Of a stretch of DNA of 64,000 bases, positions 33,886 to 43,062 are shown one piece after another. The DNA comes from Rhizoclosmatium globosum. Lineage: Eukaryota; Chytridiomycota; Chytridiomycetes; Chytridiales; Chytriomycetaceae. Position 1 is the first letter of the stretch; each line of letters begins with the position of its first letter. The notes under the pieces were generated by a model. It was not told where the DNA came from. It made no database searches and saw only the letters and a list, made by a program, of their open reading frames with translations. The stretch covers positions 806,001 through 870,000 of the forward strand of contig MCGO01000001.1 in NCBI GenBank assembly GCA_002104985.1, given 5' to 3'. The position numbers and the translations under genes were made by a program.

Positions 33886-35995
33886 ATGACCCAATGCACC
33901 ATATGCAATGAATCCGATTCCCGCCGCCTCCCAGATCCCGAAATCATGGCACAACATCCATATTGCTTTGGGTGTATTGCAAAGGCTGAACTCAAGTTGA
34001 CATGCTCTGCTTGTGGAGCTACTGGCAGCGGCCTTAATTTCGAAAGCATCAACAGTGAAATGCACTTCTGTAGGGTATGTATCGAAATTCACGATCCGCA
34101 ACATGTTCATGAGGAGGAGCAAGTGTTTGGAGTCTCTGAATTGAATGAGACAGACTGCGATGGTTGCGGTTGTGCTTGGCCTGAATCACTACTGTACAAC
34201 AAGCTTGAAGGCAACGATTTCGAGATTGAAGATAATGAAGCTGACACTGATGGAAATCATACTGCTCTATTCTGTCAGGCCTGTGTGGATCGAATCATTC
34301 GTGATGCTAAAACATCAAATCCTGCCTTGAATCCACCAACAGTTGTGCCTCAAACTATACAAAATGGATACTTAGAAACCAAACAGATTCGACGTATTTT
34401 TTCTGAAAAAGAGTGCTGTCGAGATGCAGATGATATTTTGATTTGGTCCGAACCAGGCGAGGAAGTTGTTTATCACAGATGTAAGGATTGCATCAAATAC
34501 TGTATCACTGTAGAGCTGTTTTGGAGAAATGTTCAATATGGAGACATTCGGAAGGAATTGGTAAAAGCAGGGATCACTGAATCTAATTCAGACTCCTCAT
34601 TTCGCAGATACTTGAAAAGCATTAATTTGAAGAGGAGGACAACAGCAGAGGAAAAGGTTTTCATTGAGGCCAAAGCAAAGGAATGGATAAAGTATTATCG
34701 TGAAACTGTTGGGATACGTTCAGGATATCGAAACATTTGGTTTGATCTGCGTTTTACTCATCACATTCCAATCACCAGGTTTGTCAAATTTTGTTACATT
34801 CTGTTCTGAATGTCTGCGTTGTAGGGACCGTGTTCTGGCGTTGCTTAATGAAATGGAGCCATCAAATGTTCTGGCTAGAACCCAAAACAGGTTGAAGCGC
34901 CGAAACTACACTGGAAAAGGTCCTTTTGAGAAGCTGGCATTTGATCAACATGACAAATTCAGTAGGTTCCCACAGACTTCATCTCTATCTAACATATGGT
35001 GCATTGGGTCATTGTGTAGAGAGAAAATTTTATTGGGTGAACGCTTTCGGCTTCCCTATCTTTTGTGAAGGAATATACAGACTCTTTGTGTCAGGTGGAA
35101 TAGAATGCTGGTCACGGTATATGGCATGGTTCAAAGTTTGGAGTCAAATCGCCAGGGTCCACTTGTTGCATATTGGTACTTAGAATCATGTCAACCATTT
35201 AACGCCATTCATGATACTACCATTTCGGATCAAGGTGGAGAAAATAACTACCTTGCTCGGTTGCAAACCACTATGCGAACTGAGTTGGAGCCAACAGCAA
35301 CTCCAGAGCAGGTTAATAAGTTCCATCGTGTTGTACTGGATTCCCGTTTAAACCAAAAAATTGAATGTTGGTGGTCACATATGCTGTATGAATGGGGAAA
35401 CGACATCTTGGACTTGTTGGCTTTGGCACGGGAGCGTCAACTGTACGATCCTACTGATCCTTTGGAAGGGTATACCCTAGCACAAAACGTTTTTGTCTTT
35501 TTCTGACAAACAACTAGGGCGATTTTCCAGTTTCTGGCTATTCCATATTATCAGCAGTTTTTCGATGAGAAACGTCGGACGTACAATGCAAGAAGCAAAC
35601 GTGCACAATGGAAACGCAACCTTCCAAGTGGTTACCTCAGCAGTCCCTCCAACCTGATGAGCAACTCATCTGACTTTGGAGGCATTGACCACCGTATACG
35701 CTGCCCTATTGGCTACTTGGCAAAGAAGATGGCTGAAATTCAAACTGAAAACTCAGAGCTGTTTTCATTATTTCCGGAGAACGTGTTGAGCTGTCTTCGC
35801 CATGCAAGGGCTCTGTTTCCTGGGACCATTCAACAAACAAACGACATTTGGCCAATTCTTCGTGGTATGGTCAGATATATGCGTGAAACTGGTTCAAGCA
35901 CAGTAGTAGTAGCCTGTGTTGAAGGAGAAGTTGACATGCACTCTGACCAAGACACTGAACTTTCTTCTCGATTGGAAAGAGATCTACAGTTCTGA
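33886..35995 (+). CDS. Integrase-core (DDE) transposase with N-terminal cysteine cluster
   Basis: Catalyses cut-and-join of the element. The N-terminal 120 residues hold repeated Cys pairs (CTIC, YCFGC, CSAC, FCRVC, CDGC, FCQAC). A DNA-binding-like helical region follows (VQYGDIRKELVKAG..SFRRYLKSINLKRR). After an intron (34780-34825) comes RLKRRNYTGKGPFEKLAFDQ, then SGGIECWSRYMAW, SDQGGENNYLARLQ and NQKIECWWSHMLYEWGNDIL, matching the order GPN-xxHxDG-HGGIDGYSR-DxGxEN-NQRIExxW of the fungal integrase-core family. The catalytic triad is D (34943-34945), D (35228-35230), E (35363-35365). The 34962-35070 segment behaves as an intron. Apparent single-base losses lie near 35130 and 35500. The start codon lies inside the left subterminal repeat. 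Confidence 0.82.
34993..35058 (-). repeat. 66-bp inverted copy of the element's left end inside a transposase intron
   Basis: Perfect reverse complement of 33840-33905 over 66 bp; flanks do not match. It lies inside a segment with GTAGGT near the 5' end and GTGAAG at the 3' end (34962-35070) whose removal joins DKF to IYRLFVSGGIECWSR in frame. Confidence 0.85.
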
Positions 35996-36086
35996 TTGAC
36001 CACAAATTAAATATCTTTTATTCAGCACTTATAACACACTTATAACAATTAACAAAATAAATCAGCTAACAATTATCAACCAGTCA

Positions 36087-38135
36087 CTATTCAGTTTCGT
36101 CGTTCATCTCATCTGCAAGACCAACCTCAACGCACAGATTAGAACACTTGTGATTCTTCAAAAAATCATCAAAGTATTGAGTAACGTTTCCTTCGCCAAA
36201 GCACCTGTATATAGTACTTGAGTCAGATTTGGAACAACAGGGAGATAATCTTACAAAAACTGGTTCTCTGATACAATTGCAGGATTTGTCACGACTTGAA
36301 AGTCAGTGAGGCAGATTGACTTGCTCTTTTCCATTTGGGTGATAGTGCCTGTTGAAAAGGAAGGTTAGTAAATAATAGACAAAAAATAGCCCACCTTGAA
36401 TGTCAACAAGAATAGCCATACCATCAGAGTCTTTCAGAGACAAGTGCATAATACATTCGAAAAACAGGTTAAGACTATCAAATTCATCTCCAGTGTTGAT
36501 TGGAGTAAATCCATAGTTGGCATAAAATTTACAGAACGTTCCTGGCAAGTAGCGCTCGAGAACAAACGTGGAACCGTCAGCTGTTTTGGCAAGAAGTGGC
36601 TTAATAATCTGAAGTGAGGACACATCACAGACATTCCGCACTATCGGTGGCCAAGTTAGATAAGATTTCAGAATAGCAACTCACAATGATCTTTCAAACA
36701 ATCATATGTCTCCAAGCACTGAGTAATAAAGTCGTGGGCGTAGAGCTGCTGTTGGCAGTAACTCTGTTGACCAACATGTTCTGGAGTTTGCAAAACAATG
36801 TCTCGTCTTTGCATCTTGACAACCCAAGATGGAACGTCCCTAATTACTTTTGGCGTTTCCACTCCTGAAGTTCCAGGTGCAATGCTCACCCGATGGCAAA
36901 CCCGCGTAGACCCAGTCCCAACCACATTGGCATCAATCGTGAGATTGACAGTTCCAATATCTTGAAAATTGATTTCATCACCATCCCGGCAAGGCTGTTG
37001 GACAGAGGCGTGGACATAACGCGGAACACGACCAACCATTCTGACGGCACTTGAGCCAGTGGGCAGTGAGCGAGAGCGTTCAACTTCAGGACGTTGGCGA
37101 GAAACCTTGCGGCAAGAACTGGTATGGATTGCAAACTCATTTGAACTTACTCTTGCAACTGGGGCAGTGGCTTTCTTCTTTGGTAGCTTTGGCGTGTGGT
37201 GTGGAAGATGTTTGTGGATCAAACTGGATGCATTAAGCTCAGCACCAGGATTGTTGCCCTTCATGGTGTAGATTTCAGTGCTGGCTGTCTCGTGTTCAAC
37301 TGTGGCATACACTTTGTTGATCCGTTCACATTGTGGAGACGTAAGGAATGCCGCCAATTCACGAAAAGTTGTAGTATCAGAAAACTCCATCTTTTCTTGG
37401 ATGAGATTCTTGACTTCAGTATAGACAAAACCATTTGTAGACTTAGACTTCACAGCTTTATATGCCACAATCTCGAAGGTGTATCGGAGCATTCGGGACA
37501 CAGTTGCAGCAGGTACAGCAGAAGATCGAACACCATTGAAATCACTTAAGGCTTGATTACGGAGGCGTTCTTGCTTGTGAAACCGTTGATCCATCATATT
37601 TGGAATATTTTGATGTGTGGTTTGAGGTCCATTGGATCCTTGAAGTGAGTTAGTTTCAAATGGCTTCAACAAACACAACATACCAACTCCTGATCTAGAA
37701 GCGCGAATAAAGCAACCACAACAGAGACGAGCTTGATCGTATGTTTCAGACGCAGGCTGACTACAGTTCTCACAATTGGCAGCTGGCTTACAAGCATCAC
37801 AGTAGCGAAAGGATCCCACAATGGTCAACAGTGCTGGCAGGACATGTTTGTTGCATTCATCGCAACTGAGACGGTTTGCCGTTGGTCCATTGAGTCCCTG
37901 TGTAGCACTTAAAAGGCGGGAGCTGGTAGATGGTGACTGTCCAATCTGCAGGGGAGCTTGTGGAGTTGCGTAAACACGGCTGTCTGGAACGTATTCGCTG
38001 CTGCCAGTAGACCGAGTTTTCGATGCAGCTATGAGGTTCTGGAGCCCTTGTTGCGAGATGGTGTGTCTCCGTCTGCTGTCCTGAAGCATTTCGAGTTACT
38101 TCAAAGAGTTTTTCGAATGCTCGACTTACATTCAT
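36087..38135 (-). CDS. Alpha-kinase (atypical protein kinase) carried by the transposon
   Basis: A predicted Ser/Thr kinase of the alpha-kinase family (eEF2 kinase/myosin heavy-chain kinase type). The N-terminal half has a Cys cluster (CDECN, YCDAC, CENC, CCGC) and a Ser/Pro/Arg-rich linker. The C-terminal kinase reads SWVVKMQRRDI (putative ATP-lysine block), YAHDFITQCLETYDCL, STFVLERYLPGTFCKFYANY, GMAILVDIQG, ICLTDFQVV, CFGEGNVTQYFDDFL and the zinc motif NHKCSNLC, in family order. Four introns are likely (near 37680, 36690, 36395 and 36250). Start at MLQDSRRRHTISQQG (38089), or at a two-codon first exon (38135) spliced by GTAAGT to the CAG at about 38087. The stop is at 36087. The reading frame is unbroken over 470 residues, so selection may have acted recently. 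Confidence 0.85.
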
Positions 38136-38220
38136 TCCGTGCTTGGCAGTACTGTCCCGCCCATCTTGTGAGTTCTTTGGGTTGGGTGGGTGGTGGTGGT
38201 GGTGGATTGCATTTTTTTTG

Positions 38221-38246
38221 TTGGGTGAACGCTTTCGGCTTCCCTA
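38221..38246 (-). repeat. Right terminal inverted repeat (26 bp)
   Basis: Reverse complement of 33840-33865 without mismatch, followed at once by the CAAGGC duplication. Confidence 0.9.
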
Positions 38247-38252
38247 CAAGGC
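38247..38252. repeat. Target-site duplication CAAGGC, right copy
   Basis: Same hexamer as 33834-33839. Removing the element and one copy would leave an A/G-rich sequence continuing on both sides. Confidence 0.85.
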
Positions 38253-38879
38253 AGAACAGACAGAAAAACAAGAAAAACATGGATAAAGACAGAGAAAGAA
38301 TCAAAGAAAGAATTAAAAGAAGAAGAGAGAAGCATGACCACCGTCGACAACGAAGACAACAAGCACTAAAGACCAGAACAGCAAACCAAGAACAAGCAGA
38401 AGGAAGAACCGCAGAAAACAGACAAGAGGAGACACTCAACAATGGCAACTTAGAGTGGGAAGCAATGCAGGAGAACGGAGGAAATGGAATAACAAGTGGC
38501 CAGGAACAAGTACTCTGGGAGGGGAGACATGGGGGAAGGAAGAGTTGAAGGGGTTGATTTGTTGAAGGGATTGTATATAAAATGCCATTTAAAGGAGCCA
38601 GAGCCGTATTGTTGGGGGATGAGACGAGACCAAATGGAGAGAACGTGATAATAGAGAGGTTTCACAGCTCATTATTCTTTTCATTTTTCCTTTGGTGGCG
38701 ACAAAGATTTCCTCGTGGAGTTTTTGTTTTCGAATAAAAGAAATTCAAATTTCCATGGATGCAACAACTGAAGCTGTCAAACATGCTAAAAAGCGTCAAA
38801 TTCATTAGCTTATTTGCAGCCATAGGAGCCACATTCATGCTTCTGATTCCTGAATCTAAGGCCATCCAAATTCCAGACC
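38253..38879. other. Purine-biased region without a supported gene
   Basis: The plus strand is rich in A and G (AAAGAAGAAGAGAGAAGC and similar) and gives a long Arg/Lys/Glu/Gln open frame (38281-38548) of low complexity. Codon pattern is not gene-like; it may be remnant repeat DNA into which the kinase element inserted. Confidence 0.4.
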
Positions 38880-40140
38880 AACGTTTCGACTTTGAAGGAC
38901 TTGAGGATTCAACAAGTCTCTTCTTCTTTTGCTTTAAAAAGGCCCATATTAAGAGCTTGGTTTTGGAGCTAAGGTTGCCAGATGTAATTTTACTTCTGCT
39001 GGTCACAAAGCTTTGGCACCTGAAGGACTTCTTATCTTACTGCATAGAATGGTGTATCTTGATTTCACCCAGCTTTTTGGTTGCAGTATCTAAGCCTTCT
39101 GTTGAACCACGTTTTATTCCATATTTATCGCCGCTTCAAACATGACACGTATCGCCTTAGTGAGTCAAAACTCATTGAGTTTGCCGATGCATATCATTCA
39201 AAGGGTACACCGTTCACGGTATTTAGTGTCGACGACACTATTTACTGTGTCAACCAAAACCCCTTGATAAGTAGGTCGGAACAGGATATAGTGTCGTCGA
39301 CACTAATTATGAATAGACAGTAAATTATGTTCAAGTCAAGTAACACTTCTTTCTTCATTCTCTTCAATAAATATAAGTTTGTCAATACATCCGCAACAGC
39401 CAAACATAATTCAAGCATCTTCCTCATTTCCATCGGACTCCTCGCTTTATTACTATGGATGAAGTAATGAAACAAAAGCTGAATTATCTTAAATAAATAT
39501 AAGAAGTTACACATGAATAAGTGTCGATTTTCGGCGGGATGGGTGGTTGGCTAGTCCACACATGAAATAGTGTCGACGACACTAATTATGAATCGACACT
39601 AATTATTCATGGACACTAAATACTGTGAACGGTGTACACCATTAGTTGATTGTATTGGGAACCCTGATGGAACTGTGCGCCATATCTGCCGACCAAGCCG
39701 CAGAGTTCAGAAGCAAGCTTACAATGGACACAAACGCAAACATGCAATTTAATTCCAGTCTATTAGCTGCCCTGATGGAATCATTGCCCATTTGTACGGG
39801 CCAGAGCCTAGGAGTCTTCATGATTTGTATCTTAAAGCGGACTTGATAGCATTTTTCCTGGAGCTATCAAATTTAACAACCAACAGTTTGTTATTTATCA
39901 AGATCCAGCATACAGTTTGAAGGAATGGATGGTTTGTCCTTTCAAGGGAGCTCGGTTGTCAAAGGAGGAGGACGACGTCAACAAAGCAATGAGTCGAGTT
40001 TGAGTCACTGTGGAATGGGCATATGGACTGATTGTTTCAACTTAGGCATTTGTTGATTTCCACAAGAACCAAAAGCTGTGGCTTCAGCCTGTTGGAGTCT
40101 ATAATACCGTTGAGTGTTTAAGTAGGCAATCAAGTTCCAA
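38880..40140 (+). pseudogene. Decayed Harbinger-like (DDE_4) transposase, interrupted by a MITE
   Basis: Remnants in family order: FDFEG..FKKAHIKSLVLELRLPDVI, then in another frame HKALAPEGLLILLHRMVYLD, then FADAYHSKG, the break at 39209-39633, PLVDCIGNPDGTVRHICRPS, QKQAYNGHKRKHAIKFQSIS, PDGIIAHLYGPEPRSLHDLY, FVIYQDPAYSLKEWM, VTVEWAYGLI and AFVDFHKNQKLWLQPVGVYN. These match nuclease-domain transposases of the PIF/Harbinger superfamily. Frameshifts and a stop (before AFC) occur outside the MITE too. Removing the MITE with one GTAC copy reconnects the frame across HSKG to PLVD. Confidence 0.75.
39209..39633. mobile_element. 425-bp MITE with GTAC target duplication
   Basis: Terminal inverted repeats of 22 bp (39209-39230 and 39612-39633; start ACCGTTCAC, one mismatch) flanked by GTAC on both sides (39205-39208, 39634-39637). 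No coding capacity. The interior repeats a 15-bp palindrome, AGTGTCG-N-CGACACT, at 39225-39239, 39290-39304 and 39569-39583, with half-sites elsewhere. Confidence 0.8.
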
Positions 40141-41376
40141 AGAGTATCTCTCAATAAAAACAAAAAGAGAACCTTTAAGACAAAGCTAGATTTTGACATC
40201 AACAGCTGTTTGAAACCAGATCTGTGTATCCCAAATTGGGTTTCTCTGTTAAAAATAATTGCAGAACCAGGTCCATCATTAGACCACCATTTAAGTCCGC
40301 GGAAAAGTGGTCCTCAAAGATAGTATGCCAATTGGCATTCTTTGTAATGACACTGGAACAAGGATGTCAACACCACCAATTTTGACTTGAGGAATATCAT
40401 GATCCTTTATGAGATTGGCTTGCGGATAACTGGGCATGAGATCTTCATAATTGTTATCCCCGTTGTCAAAGGCTAGACTTGCAATTAGTGATGCCCTTTT
40501 GAAGACATCTGCATTGAAACTTGAAGTTTTGTGGTCAGAGCAGGTTTGGCACATTGAGGAAGCAAGAATCTCCTACAATATAAAATTTCTTCAATACAGT
40601 GCACGAGATTATGGGTTCTTAGTGTTTGGGCCACTTGCCAATTTTGCCCTGACTTCTTGGTTCAGGTACCTTGCCACATAGTTGAATGCATAGTTCAATT
40701 TATTTTGCACAGACTGAAAAAGAATAAGTTGATTGAAGGAGATACAGTTTCAAGCCAGCTTCCGTTAATTTATTCCAATTCTTAAATTTAAAAAGCGCAA
40801 TAACTGTCATATGTCATCACATTTGCAAAGTTTGAGCTCCTCTTGATTACTCCTGCTTTAGTGGCAACCTCAAAAGGAGGGGTCACTATTGATTTTGCCA
40901 TTTCCTCACCTTTTTCAATTTTACATGCGATCTGGCAACTTTTTTGCCGTACCCTTGGTAGAATTGCCAGGTTTATGTTCATATGTAATTTTAGAATCAT
41001 TTGTATTTTAATTATGCGAATGGCTTGTAGATCACACGTTGGTATTTCCAATTAAAAAATAACATATTTAAAATCAATTTGATGCAGAAAACGGTTTAAA
41101 AATCGTCAGATATTATGGCTGGATATCTCATTGTCTATGATTATGACAAGCATAGTGATTATTGCCTGAGTACAAGTCATAGCTCAATTTATTTTTGGAA
41201 TTCACAAACCAATCACGTGATTGGTATTTCAAATTTGACTTTAATTACTAGATTTGTTACAAATTCAAGGGATTGCTGTAGATTCCAGCAGGTGCAAATC
41301 CAACTTTAGTGCATCCTGTTCCAATAACTCCTGGTCAGGGCATCTGGGAACAGCAAGGAACAGGTAGAAGAGTGAA
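40141..41376. other. Transposon-derived debris, unclassified
   Basis: Contains a minus-strand frame of 87 codons (40291-40554; DHDIPQVKIGGVDILVPVSL) and AT-rich sequence. The frame looks protein-like but I do not recognise it. Nothing else supported. Confidence 0.35.
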
Positions 41377-42642
41377 TCGGGGTGGTCAAAGTTGATAAAG
41401 TTGACAAAACGAGAAGCAAAGATTGGGGTGTGAGAAAAGTGATGTTTCAACCTTTTGAAAAGCCATGGTTTGAAACCCGTGGACAAGAAGGGTCAGAGTT
41501 GAGGTTTTGAATTGTGCCTTCTTTGTGTTCTGCTTCTTAGCGGGGGTTTGCACGAACGTCGCTTTTTTTTCATTTTTGTTAACTATCTTTTCTTTGTTTG
41601 TTTATTTTAAAATACAGTCTGTTCGTAATGTCATCAGCAGCATCACGTCTCATTTTCACTTGATTGATTTGAGTCACAGCTGTGACGATGACACAATGTT
41701 CCTCCCAACTGCTTTTTATAACTTTGAGAGTAGCTATCAAGATGACTCAGATCCTTACTCAGACATAAAACACGTAACATTGACACATCAACAAACCCTT
41801 GTTTGTTTTGAATCAACCAAAAGAACCCTGAACTTTTTGAACCAAGAGTGCCACTCAACCAAGACACTGAGACACCAAGTCAAGTTCGATTCGAACCAAA
41901 AAAATGAACCAAAATGTTGTTCCTCTGCTCAGATTTATATTTTTCTTCCCGTTCACGTTCTATATCTGTCAAGTCCAATCCAAGACATAATGATTACTTC
42001 GAAATTTTATTTTTCGCCTTTATTTGAAGTGAACCAATATAAAATACGCGACTCTGTAAACTTAAGAAATTGCAAGTAGAGTGGGAGTGCCAATGTTAAA
42101 GTTCATCTGTTCCAAGGCATTTGTTTTTTTTTGGCACTCTATGAACCCTCATTTGGGAACAGTTTGCTTTCTTCTCTGCCATAAGAATGAGTCAGATTGA
42201 TTGTGAAACATAAAAACAAAAAACAAATAGAACTTTTGCTCTATGATATAGAAATGCCACGTAAAAACAAACACTGAAAAACTCGCTTGACCACTGCAGT
42301 TGGGACATTAAACACTCAGTAATCCTTGCAAACTATCTGTGGAAGATAGAGAACTTGTCTGGAAATCCTGACAAGGCTGCCAGCCCCACTCTTCAAGAGG
42401 TCAAAGTATGTGGAGTGCGTGGCTTTAATTCTTTCCTTTTGTTTTTAAATAAATGGTTAGTTCGTGCAAACCCCGGTCTTGGTTGTGAATTCCGAAACTG
42501 AATCACAAAACTGAAAAGTCACTCCCAATTGCGGAATCAAAAAGCAAGGGAGAGAATGGCTTTTGGATTCAAAAAGCGAGATTGGACATTTAGAAACTTT
42601 TCAATCTTGTCCAAAATCCCCTACTTTGTTTGACCACCCCTA
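41377..42642. mobile_element. 1.27-kb non-autonomous element with TAGGGGTGGTCAAA-type ends
   Basis: 14-bp terminal inverted repeats (41377-41390 TCGGGGTGGTCAAA; 42629-42642, the inverse of TAGGGGTGGTCAAA, one mismatch). No clear target duplication. Related to 32704-33006. An inner inverted pair GGGGTTTGCACGAAC (41541-41555 and 42460-42474) suggests a second element nested inside. The open frame 41507-42079 has no recognisable domain. Confidence 0.55.
41541..42474. repeat. Nested inverted repeat pair (GGGGTTTGCACGAAC)
   Basis: 15-bp perfect inverted repeats 904 bp apart inside the 41377-42642 element. Flanks give no convincing target duplication, so this could be either a nested transposon or internal ends of the outer one. 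Confidence 0.45.
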
Positions 42643-42784
42643 ATGCCGTCAGCCCCAACAATAAAATCAGCCATGATAGTTGCTCCATCTTCAAACTCAT
42701 CTTGGAACCATAGATTTTTATGCCTAAGCTAATTGCCACCTGCATCAAAACCGTGTGGAGTCTTCTACTAGTCGTGGTCCCTGT

Positions 42785-43062
42785 CAGCCAAGACTGCTGC
42801 GTCTGTTGCTGCTACTTTGAAGGATTTGGCTTCTGCATTCACAGAATGTAACCAACAAGATGCTAATGATACAGTGGCTTCTCGTGACATCAAGTTGAAG
42901 GAGTTGGAAGTTCAAAACAGAAAGCTTTCAAGGAAGGAAGACTGGAATAGAAAAGAAGCAAGCTGAGCAACAAGAGAAGCTGATGAACGCTTTACTCAAC
43001 AAATTCTTGAATTGACGATGTTGTACAGCTGTATTTTATTTGTTTGTATTATTTATTATTAT
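42785..43062 (+). pseudogene. Remnant coiled-coil protein, possibly a Myb/SANT-type transposon accessory protein
   Basis: One frame reads AKTAASVAATLKDLASAFTE, VASRDIKLKELEVQNRKLSR and, past a stop, READERFTQQILELTMLY. Charged helical repeats of this kind are common at the C-terminus of the DNA-binding partner protein of Harbinger transposons. The N-terminal domain is not preserved and the link is an inference. Confidence 0.35.

Larger units (their letters stand above)
33840..38246. mobile_element. 4.4-kb DNA transposon carrying a DDE transposase and an alpha-kinase
   Basis: Bounded by perfect 26-bp terminal inverted repeats (33840-33865 and 38221-38246; they begin TAGGGAAGCCGAAAGCGTTC) and by the 6-bp duplication CAAGGC. 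Inside are two genes in tail-to-tail order: an integrase-type transposase (plus, 33886-35995) and an alpha-kinase (minus, 36087-38135). Their stops are 91 bp apart and their start codons lie 46 and 111 bp from the ends, so the element has almost no non-coding cargo. Element length, 6-bp duplication and TAG-type terminus are compatible with the IS3EU group of eukaryotic DDE transposons as I know it, but I could not confirm the assignment. Intact ends and duplication suggest a fairly recent insertion. Confidence 0.88.

Noticed and set aside
33840..38246. Assigning the kinase element to IS3EU, KDZ or Polinton by name
   Set aside because: Six-base duplication and integrase-type DDE fit IS3EU as I remember it, but Polintons also make 6-bp duplications and encode many more genes, and KDZ transposases look different. 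Without a database search the name stays open.
38281..38548. Arg/Glu/Gln-rich open frame right of the kinase element
   Set aside because: Purine-biased low complexity keeps the frame open; no start context, no motif.
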